A stretch of 44,326 nt of DNA, taken from assembly GCA_016927315.1 (NCBI GenBank), contig JAFGMV010000078.1, positions 1-44,326 of the forward strand, written 5' to 3'. The translations under genes were made by a program, and so were the position numbers. The notes under the pieces were generated by a model, which was not told the DNA's origin, searched no databases, and saw nothing but the letters and a program-made list of their open reading frames with translations. The DNA is from Anaerolineales bacterium. Lineage in GTDB: Bacteria > Chloroflexota > Anaerolineae > Anaerolineales > Villigracilaceae. Shown here piece after piece: positions 8,421 through 16,465 of the stretch (positions are counted from its first letter, which is position 1; each line of letters starts with the position of its first letter).

Positions 8421-9731
8421 TTACTTTTCTTTTTTATCCGCTGCGTCTTCTTTTTTCTTGGCAGTCTTCTTGGCGCCCTTGGCCTCAGATTTATCTGCTT
8501 CTTTTTCTTCTTTTTCTACCGTCTTTTTGGCAGCTTTGGCCTTGGTTTTTTCCTCGGCTTCTTCGTCTGCCTTCTTGGCAGCTTTGGCCTTGGGTTTTTC
8601 TTCAGCTTCTTCGTCTGGCTTCTTGGCAGCTTTGGCCTTGGGTTTTTCTTCAGCTTCTTCGTCTGGCTTCTTAGCAGCTTTGGCCTTGGGTTTTTCTTCA
8701 GCTTCTTCGTCTGGCTTCTTGACAGCTTCGGCCTTGGGTTTTTCTTCAGCTGCAGGTGGTTCTTCTTCAGCAGCAGGTTCAGCCTTCGGGGCAGTTTTGG
8801 CCTTGGTTTCGGGCTTCTGCTCTTCGGCTTCCTCCCCAGCTTCTTCACTGGCAGCCTTCTCTGCCGCGGCTGCCTTTTCAGCTTCTACTTCAGCTTCTTT
8901 CCGGCTGGAAGTCAGTTTTGCAAGCGTCGCTTCCCCAAGCAAATCTTCTTCTTCCGGTTCATCATCAAGGGATACGGATACGCCAGCCTGGGCAGCAGCT
9001 CCAACCGGAAGATCAACCTTTTCATCTTCCACCTGTTCTTCGTCCTTGCGAAGCGCTTTCCCTTCCAGAACCGCATCGGCAATCTTGCCAACCAGCAAAT
9101 TGATGGCGCGGATTGCATCATCGTTCGAGGGAATCACATAATCGATATTGCGCGGGTCACAGTTGGTATCTACCATGGCCACCACCGGAATATTCAACAA
9201 GTTGGCTTCATGGACAGCCGCATCTTCACGCAAAATATCGATCACAAAAAGCAGGTTGGGAACCAGCTTCATGTTACGAACACCAGACAGTCGTTTCTCC
9301 AGGCGCCTGATACTACGATCAATCATCAGGCCTTCCTTCTTGGTCAGACGGTTGATCTCGCCGCTCTTATACAATCCTTCCAGGCGTTCAAGCTCCTGGA
9401 TACGCTGCTGAATGGTGGACCAGTTTGTCAGCGTACCGCCCAGCCAGCGCTCATTGACATAGGGCATACCACAACGGTTTGCCTCTTCTGCAATGGTCTC
9501 CTGAGCCTGGCGTTTGGTCCCGACGAACAAAATTGTTCCACCTTCGTTAACCGTATCGCGAACCAGGTTATACGCCTGGGTAAGCAGCTTGACGGTCTTC
9601 TGCAGGTCGATAATATGAATCCCATTTCGTTCCGTAAAGATATACGGTTTCATGTGGGGGTCCCACTTATTCGTGCGGTGGCCGAAGTGAACACCACTTT
9701 CAAGCAGGGCTTTCATTGAAATAATAGCCAT
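8421..9731 (-). CDS. rpsB: 30S ribosomal protein S2 with long charged C-terminal extension
   Basis: Residues of about 1-230 are a normal S2: [20 protein letters not shown] at the start, then FIGT-type sequence [25 protein letters not shown], and [29 protein letters not shown]. Ordinary S2 stops soon after this. Here about 190 further residues follow. They are first Glu-rich, then a Lys/Ala/Pro/Glu tail with about four and a half near-identical 16-residue repeats of the form [16 protein letters not shown]. The tail should be disordered and highly charged. A GGAGGT site sits 8 bp before the ATG. The gene opens the rpsB-tsf pair and has a structured leader. Confidence 0.96.
   Translation of the reverse strand: MAIISMKALLESGVHFGHRTNKWDPHMKPYIFTERNGIHIIDLQKTVKLLTQAYNLVRDTVNEGGTILFVGTKRQAQETIAEEANRCGMPYVNERWLGGTLTNWSTIQQRIQELERLEGLYKSGEINRLTKKEGLMIDRSIRRLEKRLSGVRNMKLVPNLLFVIDILREDAAVHEANLLNIPVVAMVDTNCDPRNIDYVIPSNDDAIRAINLLVGKIADAVLEGKALRKDEEQVEDEKVDLPVGAAAQAGVSVSLDDEPEEEDLLGEATLAKLTSSRKEAEVEAEKAAAAEKAASEEAGEEAEEQKPETKAKTAPKAEPAAEEEPPAAEEKPKAEAVKKPDEEAEEKPKAKAAKKPDEEAEEKPKAKAAKKPDEEAEEKPKAKAAKKADEEAEEKTKAKAAKKTVEKEEKEADKSEAKGAKKTAKKKEDAADKKEK
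8529..8750 (-). repeat. 48-bp tandem repeat within the rpsB tail
   Basis: The segment GGCAGCTTTGGCC (plus strand) recurs at 8529, 8577, 8625, 8673 and 8721 with a period of exactly 48 bp. A few substitutions occur, such as TTAGCAGC at 8671 and GACAGCTTCGG at 8721. Each unit encodes 16 residues of the charged tail. Copy number could vary between strains by slippage. Confidence 0.95.
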
Positions 9732-9904
9732 TCGAGATTACCTCCTTCGCGTTTGGCCTCCGCCTCCTTCATCCCCACCGGCGACCGTGTCCATTCGGTC
9801 CACGGCACGCACCGGTAAGTCCAGAGACGTGTGAATTTGGGACATATGTTGCCTGCCCCTGGCAAGATGGGCCCTCCATCGACAGGAAAAGCCGCAAGAT
9901 TATA
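9732..9904 (-). promoter_or_regulatory. rpsB leader region with -10 box and stem-loops
   Basis: TATAAT on the minus strand (9899-9904) is the best -10 candidate, but no good -35 is seen at normal spacing. The roughly 160-nt leader that follows contains a long imperfect hairpin (ACCGG...CCGTG paired with CACGG...CCGGT, about 9774-9815) before the ribosome-binding site. Leader-mediated autoregulation by S2 is known in other bacteria. Here it is only a possibility. Confidence 0.4.
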
Positions 9905-9945
9905 CCATGAAATTGCAGGGAGAAAGGATTGAGTGTCAATGCACT

Positions 9946-10135
9946 CAGAGCAATTGCATTTGGATTGTTTACAATCAAAAACAAGAGTGAACTGTCATTG
10001 CGAAGTCGTCAGCCCGAATCAATCTCGCGTTAATGGGCAAGATCCTGAAATCAGGAGATTGCTTCGTTCGCTGAAGAACGCTCACTCGCAATGACATCGT
10101 TATGATGGGTAATTTTTTTAATGCGATTGCCCTGC
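9946..10135. mobile_element. MITE-like element, copy 1 (190 bp)
   Basis: The ends are inverted repeats: CAGAGCAATTGCATT at the left, and CAGGGCAATCGCATT at the right when read on the other strand. Both sides are flanked by the identical 9-mer CAATGCACT (9937-9945 and 10136-10144), as expected of a target-site duplication. The interior carries a palindromic core bounded by GTCATTGCGAAG and CGCAATGAC. There is no coding frame. A second copy lies at 38438-38562 in the opposite orientation, sharing long stretches such as CAAAAACAAGAGTGAACTG and GACATCGTTATGATGGGTAA. It sits between the his operon terminator and the rpsB promoter. Confidence 0.82.
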
Positions 10136-10144
10136 CAATGCACT

Positions 10145-10178
10145 AAAAACCCGTAGAATCACCAGACCGTCTACCGGG
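10145..10178 (-). terminator. Terminator of the histidine operon
   Basis: On the minus strand CCCGGTAGA and TCTACGGG form a stem with one bulged G (10170-10178 with 10150-10157), followed by TTTTT. It lies about 37 bp after the hisF stop and directly abuts the target duplication of the MITE-like element. Confidence 0.7.
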
Positions 10179-10214
10179 CAGGTCCACCTCCGGGACGCTG
10201 CTCCGAGGCCCTGT

Positions 10215-11006
10215 TTACGTTACTGGCATGCCCGCTTTCCGGATCGGGAGACCGCGGTTAGAGAGATATGACTTGATCTCGGCAATGGTATATTCCCCGT
10301 AATGCAGCATAGATGCGATCAGGGCAGCATCGGCGCGGCCTTCCGTCAGGACTTCAAACATGTGCCCAGGCGTCCCTCCCCCGCCGGAAGCAATCACCGG
10401 GATGCGTACTGCATCTGCGATCATCCGGGTCAGGGTGATCTCGTAGCCTTCCCTGGTGCCGTCGGCATCAATCGAGTTGACCACCAGTTCGCCTGCACCC
10501 AGGTCTTCACCGCGCCGAGCCCATGCAACGGCGTCGATCCCCATTGGCGTACGCCCGCCATTGATAACGATTTCATACCCGGACGGTATTTCCGGCCCCG
10601 GACCTACCCGCAGGACATCCATCGATAGTACGACCGCCTGGGCGCCGAACGCCCTGGACGCTTCTGAGATCAAACCGGGATTCTTCACAGCTGCAGAATT
10701 GACATTGACCTTCTCTGCCCCAGCCAAGAGTACCCGGCTGCAGTCTTCAACTGTCCGCAGTCCGCCGCCAACCGAAAAGGGGATGAAAACCTGTGAAGCC
10801 ACCTCACTGACAACATCAATCATAATGTCACGTCTGTCACTGGAGGCGGTAATATCATAGAAGACCAGTTCATCCAGGCCTTCCTGATAATATTTTCTGG
10901 CCCGTTCAACCGGATCCCCAATATCCTTCGTATCGACGAATTTAATGCTCTTGGCCAGTTTGCCATCACGCACATCCAGGCAGGAAATCACTCGTTTGGT
11001 CAGCAT
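10215..11006 (-). CDS. hisF: Imidazole glycerol phosphate synthase, cyclase subunit
   Basis: This 263-residue (beta-alpha)8 barrel uses ammonia delivered by HisH to form imidazole glycerol phosphate and AICAR. The family signature is at the N-terminus: [20 protein letters not shown], with the catalytic Asp in CLDV. The second catalytic Asp is in [15 protein letters not shown]. The start at 11006 follows GGAGGCCGTA and shares one base with the hisH stop (TAATG), so the two subunits are translationally coupled. It is the last gene of the operon. Confidence 0.97.
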   Translation of the reverse strand: MLTKRVISCLDVRDGKLAKSIKFVDTKDIGDPVERARKYYQEGLDELVFYDITASSDRRDIMIDVVSEVASQVFIPFSVGGGLRTVEDCSRVLLAGAEKVNVNSAAVKNPGLISEASRAFGAQAVVLSMDVLRVGPGPEIPSGYEIVINGGRTPMGIDAVAWARRGEDLGAGELVVNSIDADGTREGYEITLTRMIADAVRIPVIASGGGGTPGHMFEVLTEGRADAALIASMLHYGEYTIAEIKSYLSNRGLPIRKAGMPVT

Positions 11007-11617
11007 TACGGCCTCCATTCGGCGAAGTTCTTCAGCAGGTTCAAGCCGACCGGTCCGCTCTTCTCGGGGTGGAACTGCGTAGCAAACAGGTTCTCCCGGC
11101 CAATCGCCGCCGGGAAAACCGTTTCATACCCAGCAGTGGCATAGACCTGGCTCTCATCTTCGGGCTGCGGGTAATAGGAATGGACAAAATAGAATTCATC
11201 CCCCGGGTTGACATCTTTCAAGATGTAATGTTCTTTTTCTACACGCACCTGATTCCAACCCATATGGGGGATCTTCAGGTCGGGATTATCCAGCGCAAAA
11301 CGGGGACAATACCCGGGAATGATACCCAGACAGGGCGTATCATCTTCCTCCGAACGAGACAGGGCGACCTGCGCCCCCAGGCAAATCCCCATAACCGGCG
11401 TTCCCCTGGAAAAAGCATCCAGCAGGGCTTCGCCCAGGCCGCGTTTCCGCAGGATATTCATCGCCGTCCGGGCCCGCCCCACCCCGGGAAAGATAACCCG
11501 CTCAGCCCGGCTGACCAGGTCAACATCTGGAGTGATCCGGTTCTCGAAACCCAGAAAATCCAGGGCGCGCTTCACAGAGGTCAGATTACCGGCTTCGTAA
11601 TCCACAATCGTGATCAT
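11006..11617 (-). CDS. hisH: Imidazole glycerol phosphate synthase, glutaminase subunit
   Basis: This 203-residue class I glutamine amidotransferase supplies ammonia to HisF. The oxyanion/PGVG element is in VIFPGVGRA. The nucleophilic Cys is in VMGICLGAQ, and the His-Glu pair is in [11 protein letters not shown], so the triad is complete. The N-terminal [11 protein letters not shown] is typical of HisH. It lies 9 bp after hisA and overlaps hisF. Confidence 0.96.
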   Translation of the reverse strand: MITIVDYEAGNLTSVKRALDFLGFENRITPDVDLVSRAERVIFPGVGRARTAMNILRKRGLGEALLDAFSRGTPVMGICLGAQVALSRSEEDDTPCLGIIPGYCPRFALDNPDLKIPHMGWNQVRVEKEHYILKDVNPGDEFYFVHSYYPQPEDESQVYATAGYETVFPAAIGRENLFATQFHPEKSGPVGLNLLKNFAEWRP

Positions 11618-11626
11618 ACAAACTCC

Positions 11627-12343
11627 TTACCTGAAACACGCGTTCAAAGAGATCTTGCCTTCATATAAAGCCCGGCCAATAATCACACCCGCCAGGCCGG
11701 CTGCGCGCACGCGCTGCACGTCCTCCAGCCGGCTGACCCCACCCGAAGCAACCACCTGCAGTCCGGCCACCTCCTGCAGCGCCACGGCGCTGGACACATC
11801 CACACCAGAGCCCACGCCGTCCCGCTTGACATCCGTCAGCACACACCATTCCAGACCCTGCTCCCGCAAGCGCTGCCCGACCTCAAGCACCGGCTGGCTG
11901 GTGGTCTCCTGCCAGCCCCTGATCATCACCCGGCCATTGCGCGCCCCGATATCTCCGGCGATGCAGATCGGGCCATATGTCTCCAGCGCCCAGTCCACCA
12001 GGGCCGGATCCTGGATTGCCGCGGTCCCAAGGAAAACCCGCCGGGCGCCCATTTCAAGAGGCACGCGAACCGTCTCTTGATCACGAATGCCCCCGCCAAA
12101 CTCGACATTCATCCCAAGGCTCAAAATGGTCTCCAGGGCCTTCAGATTGGCCTGCGCATCTTCACCAAATGCGCCGCTGAGATTGATGACATGCAGCCAT
12201 TCGGCCCCTTCAGCCTGCCAGCGCCTGGCCCAGTCACGCGGCCGGTCGCCATAGGTTGTCTGGCGCTGCGGGTCCCCCTGGGCCAGACGGACAACCTTGC
12301 CGTCCCGCAGGTCAATCGCGGGGAAGATTGTAAAGCCACTCAT
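11627..12343 (-). CDS. hisA: ProFAR isomerase (HisA)
   Basis: This 238-residue (beta-alpha)8 barrel isomerises ProFAR to PRFAR in histidine synthesis. It has [18 protein letters not shown] at the N-terminus with the catalytic Asp, [14 protein letters not shown], and the second catalytic Asp in [25 protein letters not shown] is the C-terminal phosphate-binding segment. The ATG overlaps the hisB stop (ATGA). Confidence 0.96.
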   Translation of the reverse strand: MSGFTIFPAIDLRDGKVVRLAQGDPQRQTTYGDRPRDWARRWQAEGAEWLHVINLSGAFGEDAQANLKALETILSLGMNVEFGGGIRDQETVRVPLEMGARRVFLGTAAIQDPALVDWALETYGPICIAGDIGARNGRVMIRGWQETTSQPVLEVGQRLREQGLEWCVLTDVKRDGVGSGVDVSSAVALQEVAGLQVVASGGVSRLEDVQRVRAAGLAGVIIGRALYEGKISLNACFR

Positions 12344-12933
12344 TCTATCAGGGTGCCTTTACTGCTGGGGACCGTACCCCTGCGGTCATCCATTTTTGTG
12401 GCCTCATCCAGAGCCCTGGCCAGGGCTTTGAAAAGGGCTTCTGCCTTATGGTGATCGTCGCGCCCGTATAAGACGCGCGCGTGCAGGTTGCACCGGCCGG
12501 TAACCGCAAAGCTTTCCAGAAAATGCTCGAACAGGCTGGTGGCAATCCCCCCGACCGAAGGTGTGCGCCAATCCACATCCACGACCGCATAGGGACGGCC
12601 AGACAGGTCAATGGCTGCAAAAGCCAGGCTTTCATCCATCGGGACATACGCATGGGCAGTCCTGAGAATGCCTTTCTTGTCACCCAGAGCCTCCGAAAAA
12701 GCCCGGCCCAATACCAGTGACACATCCTCTACCGTGTGATGCTCATCGACATTCAGGTCGCCGCTGGCCTTGACAGTCAGGTCAAACAGGCCATGCACCG
12801 CGAGATGGGTCAGCATATGGTCCAGGAAACCAATCCCGGTGGCGATATCATGTTTCCCACTGCCATCGATATTCAGCTCGACGGTTATTTCGGTCTCGTT
12901 TGTCTTGCGGTGTATTGATGCAGTCCGGCTCAT
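12340..12933 (-). CDS. hisB: Imidazoleglycerol-phosphate dehydratase
   Basis: This 197-residue monofunctional dehydratase converts imidazole glycerol phosphate to imidazole acetol phosphate. Metal-binding His motifs are visible: [24 protein letters not shown] and [13 protein letters not shown]. There is no phosphatase domain, so histidinol phosphatase must be encoded elsewhere. I start at the ATG at 12933 ([16 protein letters not shown]), which follows GGAGAG two bases after the upstream cupin stop. The 14 codons further upstream are not conserved-looking and overlap that gene. Confidence 0.96.
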   Translation of the reverse strand: MSRTASIHRKTNETEITVELNIDGSGKHDIATGIGFLDHMLTHLAVHGLFDLTVKASGDLNVDEHHTVEDVSLVLGRAFSEALGDKKGILRTAHAYVPMDESLAFAAIDLSGRPYAVVDVDWRTPSVGGIATSLFEHFLESFAVTGRCNLHARVLYGRDDHHKAEALFKALARALDEATKMDDRRGTVPSSKGTLIE

Positions 12934-12934
12934 A

Positions 12935-13306
12935 TTAACTCTCCTCTTCACTGGGAAGCGGCCACCATTTTTCACACTGCTGCAGGGTAAATGAAGGCGA
13001 ACAGGCGCTCAGATATTTGAGGACCGTACCGCCGGTGTTTTTCAAACCATGTTCATCCCACGAAGGAATAAAGATGCAGTCCCCGGGTTCGACAGGCCGC
13101 TCTTCACCGGCGACACTCATTATGCCAGAGCCCGTCAAAATTATGTACGTTTGTTCGGGCCGGTGCTTGTGGATCTTCTGGAACCCATCCGGTTCCATCG
13201 TCACCAGGGTGATGGACAGGTCTTTTGCAGCACAGGTCCGTTCAGAGACCAGCAGATACGAGACGACCCCGTCACGCTGGTAGCGGGGGGATTTTTTTGG
13301 ATTCAT
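12935..13306 (-). CDS. Single-domain cupin protein inside the his operon
   Basis: This 123-residue small beta-barrel protein has cupin motif 1 in [21 protein letters not shown] (broken here as [16 protein letters not shown]), with two His and one downstream Gln/Glu position. Motif 2 is in [19 protein letters not shown], with the third His ligand. It is not a known step of histidine synthesis. The ATG at 13306 overlaps the hisC stop (ATGA), and the stop lies one base from hisB, so it is a full operon member. Possible roles are metal-dependent phospho-sugar handling or ligand sensing, neither of which can be decided here. Confidence 0.85.
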   Translation of the reverse strand: MNPKKSPRYQRDGVVSYLLVSERTCAAKDLSITLVTMEPDGFQKIHKHRPEQTYIILTGSGIMSVAGEERPVEPGDCIFIPSWDEHGLKNTGGTVLKYLSACSPSFTLQQCEKWWPLPSEEES

Positions 13307-14409
13307 GACATGCACTTCAAAGCCTCCAGGAGAACCTTAGTGTGTTCCGGTTTTCCGACGCTGATACGAATGTGATCGTCCAGGCCGGGTTTGTCGAAGT
13401 AGCGAACGAAGATCCCATGCTTTTCGGCCAGGTCAGACTTGAGTCGGGCTGCGCTGCGTCCACTGACCCGGCACAGGATGAAATTCGAGCAGGTAGGATA
13501 GGTACGCAGGTATGGGATCGCATCCAGTCCGGCCTGCAGACGCTGCCGTTCCCGGCGCAATTCCGAGACGACCCCAGACAGGTAGTCGACATCTTCCAGG
13601 GCGGCGACAGCCGCCGCCGAGGCGGCCACGTTGACATTATAAGGTTGTTTGGCCTTCCACAAAACCGGCATCAACCAGTCCGGGAAAGCCCCATATCCCA
13701 CCCGCAGGCCTGCCAGTCCGGCCCATTTGCTGAATGTCCGCAGGACAATCAGGTTCTGGCGCGCCGCCGTTTGTGTTATCCGGCTCAGGCTGCGGCCCAT
13801 CTCCCCGCTCTCATCGGCAAATTCGATATAGGCTTCGTCCAGCACAACCACCAGGTTCATGGCCAGCAGGGTCTCCAGTGCTTCCGCCGGCAGCAATGAC
13901 CCATCCGGGTTATTGGGTGAGGCGACAAAGATCAACCTGGGCTGGAACTGCTCAACTGCCTTCCGGACGCCCTCCATATCCAGTGAGAAATCAGGCCGGC
14001 GAGGCACATTCACGACCTGTCCGGCGTTCAGGGTGGCGTCGAACGGATACATCCCAAAGGTTGGCGGGCAGTTAACCACCCGGTCGCCGGGCAGCAGCAG
14101 GAAGCGTGTGATTAAATCCAACAACTCGTCGGCGCCGGCGCCGGCCATCAGGTTTTCAAACGCGGCCCCGGTAAAGGCAGCCAGGGAACGCCGCAAGGCA
14201 CGGCTTTCCGGGTCGGGATAAATATGAGGGAATTTCATCCCAGACAGGGCTTTCCGGGTGCGCGGCGAAACCCCATAAGGGTTCTCATTGGCATCCAGCT
14301 TGATGATCTGGTCTGGGGTGCGTCCTACCCGTTCCGAAAGCACCTCAAAAGGTTCAATGGGTGTGTAGGGCGGTAAACTCTGTATGTGTTCTGGAATAGG
14401 GATCGCCAT
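13303..14409 (-). CDS. hisC: Histidinol-phosphate aminotransferase
   Basis: This 368-residue PLP enzyme of aminotransferase class I/II transfers the amino group from glutamate to imidazole acetol phosphate. Substrate and cofactor residues are in KLDANENPYGVSPR, FVASPNNPDGSLLP and VLDEAYIEFA. The Schiff-base Lys is in LRTFSKWAGLAGLRVGYG. The C-terminal Arg region is around DHIRISVGKPE. It sits 9 bp after hisG and overlaps the cupin gene. Confidence 0.96.
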   Translation of the reverse strand: MAIPIPEHIQSLPPYTPIEPFEVLSERVGRTPDQIIKLDANENPYGVSPRTRKALSGMKFPHIYPDPESRALRRSLAAFTGAAFENLMAGAGADELLDLITRFLLLPGDRVVNCPPTFGMYPFDATLNAGQVVNVPRRPDFSLDMEGVRKAVEQFQPRLIFVASPNNPDGSLLPAEALETLLAMNLVVVLDEAYIEFADESGEMGRSLSRITQTAARQNLIVLRTFSKWAGLAGLRVGYGAFPDWLMPVLWKAKQPYNVNVAASAAAVAALEDVDYLSGVVSELRRERQRLQAGLDAIPYLRTYPTCSNFILCRVSGRSAARLKSDLAEKHGIFVRYFDKPGLDDHIRISVGKPEHTKVLLEALKCMS

Positions 14410-14418
14410 GCTTGCCTC

Positions 14419-15414
14419 CTATTTAAGCGCCTCCAACATGGAGCGGTAACGCGGCGGCTCTTCTTCAAAGATGAACGACACAGGAGAAACCACCACGCCG
14501 CTGCCGCCAATCGAGCGCAGTTCATTGATGGCTCCAAACAGGTTCACTTTGCTGACAATTATATGAACGGCATACCAGTTTGGATCGCCGCTTTGATGCA
14601 CCACCCGGTTGATCGTAGGCCCATCTAACCCGCCAATCGTCTTCTGGGTAAACAACCGGGCGGCAATCGCTTCAGGGCTTTCGCCGCGCATATTGGCGAC
14701 AACAGACAGGTTCTCCTTGGCCCGCAGACGCGCCTCGGTAACTTCCAGCAGCTGCCTGGCAACCGACAGAGCCCGGGGATCGTCCTTCAAGGCTCCCTTG
14801 TTCGCGATCAGTGCCGACTGCGAAGCAAGTATCTCACCATCAGCCAATGGACGCAAGCGGTTATCACGCAGTGTCTGCCCAGAAGACACCAGGTCAGAGA
14901 TCAAATCGGCATTGCCAATCGCCGGGGCAATCTCCAGGGTCCCCTCGGCGGAAACAAGAGAGAAAGGGACCTGCTTCTTTTCCAGGAACTGCCCGGTCAG
15001 GAACGGGAACTTGGTTGCGACCCGCAGCGGCCTTCCCTGGGCAGCAGCGGTCGTTTTCAAGTCGGCCACACATTCGGCCTCCCAATCTTCCGGGACCGCC
15101 AGGGCCAGGGCGCATTTCCCAAAACCCAGGGCCTCGTGAAGCAGCAGGATATCGTCGCCATCTCCGCGATGCTCTTCAACTACATCCAGACCCGTCACGC
15201 CAAAATCGACGCTGCCGTTGCGCACCGAAATAACAATATCAGTCGGGCGCTGGAAGAGCACCGTCAGGCCCGGAATCGAGGGGATGGTGGCTTCGTACTG
15301 ACGCGGGTTCGGCTTGTAAATATCAATACCGCATGAAGACAGGAAAGAGACCGTGTCCTCTGCCAGACGTCCCTTGGAGGGGATCGATAATCGTAAATCT
15401 GAACGTTCCATCAT
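14419..15414 (-). CDS. hisG: ATP phosphoribosyltransferase, long form
   Basis: This enzyme carries out the first, committed step of histidine synthesis, joining ATP and PRPP. The protein is about 331 residues from the ATG at 15414, which follows AAAGGAA; the next codon is also ATG. Residues LRLSIPSKGRLAEDT open the catalytic region and VDFGVTGLDVVEE is the usual HisG pattern. The C-terminal part (about residues 230-331) would be the regulatory domain of the long form, which needs no HisZ, and no hisZ is seen. It is the first structural gene after the leader peptide and attenuator-like hairpin. Confidence 0.94.
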   Translation of the reverse strand: MMERSDLRLSIPSKGRLAEDTVSFLSSCGIDIYKPNPRQYEATIPSIPGLTVLFQRPTDIVISVRNGSVDFGVTGLDVVEEHRGDGDDILLLHEALGFGKCALALAVPEDWEAECVADLKTTAAAQGRPLRVATKFPFLTGQFLEKKQVPFSLVSAEGTLEIAPAIGNADLISDLVSSGQTLRDNRLRPLADGEILASQSALIANKGALKDDPRALSVARQLLEVTEARLRAKENLSVVANMRGESPEAIAARLFTQKTIGGLDGPTINRVVHQSGDPNWYAVHIIVSKVNLFGAINELRSIGGSGVVVSPVSFIFEEEPPRYRSMLEALK

Positions 15415-15446
15415 AAGTTCCTTTCTCAGCCTGCACCTGCACCTGC

Positions 15447-15480
15447 GAAAACAAAAATCCCCAGCCACAACCGGGGATCT
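15447..15480 (-). terminator. Attenuator-type terminator in the his leader
   Basis: On the minus strand ATCCCCGG and CTGGGGAT form an 8-bp stem with one G-U pair (15471-15478 with 15457-15464), with loop TTGTGG, followed by TTTTTGTTTT. It lies after the leader peptide stop and 43 bp before hisG, the position of an attenuator. Confidence 0.82.
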
Positions 15481-15483
15481 CAG

Positions 15484-15579
15484 ATAGTATTCAGGTTAGT
15501 AAAACAAATGAAACTAACCTGCACTCCGGCCAGGCAGGGTTGAGAAACAATGATGATGCAAAGAACAAGTTAGTTTCAT
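15484..15579 (-). promoter_or_regulatory. Competing stems of the his leader RNA
   Basis: The first 11 bases of the leader gene, ATGAAACTAAC (15569-15579), are perfectly complementary to GTTAGTTTCAT (15509-15519), which overlaps the leader stop codon. The same GGTTAGT segment can instead pair with ACTAACC about 12 bases later. CCTGC/GCAGG forms a further small stem between them. Mutually exclusive pairings of this sort are typical of translation-coupled attenuators. The exact antiterminator is not resolved by eye. Confidence 0.65.
15514..15579 (-). CDS. hisL: Histidine operon leader peptide
   Basis: This 21-codon frame on the minus strand begins MKLTCSLHHHCFS and ends at TAG. Codons 8-10 are CAT CAT CAT, three consecutive histidines in a tiny peptide directly ahead of a terminator and hisG. 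This is the organisation of his leader peptides, where ribosome stalling at His codons reports charged tRNA-His. There is no clear Shine-Dalgarno site. The promoter -10 box ends only 9 bases before the ATG, so the mRNA may be leaderless. GTG three codons upstream is an alternative start. It is found by reading, not by similarity, but position and content are hard to explain otherwise. Confidence 0.8.
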   Translation of the reverse strand: MKLTCSLHHHCFSTLPGRSAG

Positions 15580-15588
15580 TATGCCCAC

Positions 15589-15617
15589 ATTCTAGTCCTG
15601 CCTGGTATATCCGTCAA
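15589..15617 (-). promoter_or_regulatory. Promoter of the histidine operon
   Basis: On the minus strand TTGACG (15612-15617) lies exactly 17 bp from TAGAAT (15589-15594). Transcription would start around 15580-15583, at or just before the leader ATG. Confidence 0.8.
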
Positions 15618-15665
15618 CCATCCGGAGGCATTCTTTATCTATTTTTTATCTGCCAGCTATTGATC

Positions 15666-16385
15666 CTATGGGCTATTCTTCAGTTTCTGGGCCTCATCGT
15701 CACTCGAACGGATATCCTTGATCTTGCCTGTGGCGATGAAGATCGTGCGTTCGCAGATATTGGTGACCCGGTCTGCCACGCGCTCCAGGTTATGGGCAGC
15801 CCACAGCAGCCAGTTTGCCCGTTCGATCGAAGTTGGATCTTGAATGATCAGCGTGATCAATTCACGGTAGACCTGGTTATAAAGCGCGTCCACTTCATCA
15901 TCTTCTGCAGGGATGAGCCGCGCCGCTTCAACATCTTCATTGATAAAAGCTGTCAGGGCCCGATGGAGCATATCCACACCTTTCTGGGCCATACGCGGGA
16001 TATCGATCAATGGCTTGAGTAAGGCCTGTTCGCCCATACGAATATTAATCGTCGCAATACCCTTGGCATAATCTCCCATGCGTTCCAATTCACCATTAAT
16101 TTCCATAATAGAGGCCAACAGGCGCAGGTCATGCGCCATCGGCTGCTGTGTTGCAATGACAATCATGACCTGGTTTTCAATCGCATAGCGCTTGGCATTT
16201 ACCTTTTTATCCAGTTCAAGTATGCGCTCAGCGGCCGGAATATCACGCTTTTTAAGTGCTTCCACCGATTCAAGAATGGATTGCTCGACCATACTCCCCA
16301 GCAGGAGGATTTCATCCTTCAACTGCTGTAATTCATTTTCAAATGTTTTTCGTAATACTGGCGTTTCTTTCGATTTGTCGTCCAT
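15666..16385 (-). CDS. phoU: Phosphate transport system regulator PhoU
   Basis: This 239-residue all-helical protein consists of two PhoU repeats. The first contains LLLGSMVEQSILESVEAL, followed by ERILELDKKVNAKRYAIE. The second has MAQKGVDMLHRALTAFIN and NLERVADRVTNICERTIFIATG, with the metal-binding E/D-rich helix. PhoU dampens Pst uptake and PhoR signalling at high phosphate. It is the last gene of the pstS-C-A-B-phoU set. Length and motifs are typical. Confidence 0.95.
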   Translation of the reverse strand: MDDKSKETPVLRKTFENELQQLKDEILLLGSMVEQSILESVEALKKRDIPAAERILELDKKVNAKRYAIENQVMIVIATQQPMAHDLRLLASIMEINGELERMGDYAKGIATINIRMGEQALLKPLIDIPRMAQKGVDMLHRALTAFINEDVEAARLIPAEDDEVDALYNQVYRELITLIIQDPTSIERANWLLWAAHNLERVADRVTNICERTIFIATGKIKDIRSSDDEAQKLKNSP

Positions 16386-16465
16386 AATGAATTGCCCTTC
16401 TTCAGCTAAACCAACAACCCAGTTTCTCTTATCTTCTTTGCTGTCACGAATTATATCGCTTTTTT

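Noticed and set aside
8529..8750. CRISPR-like regular repeats
   Set aside because: The 48-bp units are contiguous, have no spacers and keep the rpsB frame, so this is a coding tandem repeat.
8103..9719. Plus-strand open frame of 538 codons opposite tsf and rpsB
   Set aside because: Its Phe/Leu/Ser-rich repeats are the complement of the Lys/Glu/Ala repeat tail of S2, and S2 and EF-Ts are certain.
9899..9939. TTGACA (9934-9939) paired with TATAAT (9899-9904) as the rpsB promoter
   Set aside because: The spacer is 29 bp, far outside the normal range. TTGACA here overlaps the target duplication of the mobile element.
15415..15665. T-box riboswitch before hisG
   Set aside because: No T-box antiterminator sequence or specifier-loop arrangement is visible. 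The HHH leader frame and terminator explain the region better.
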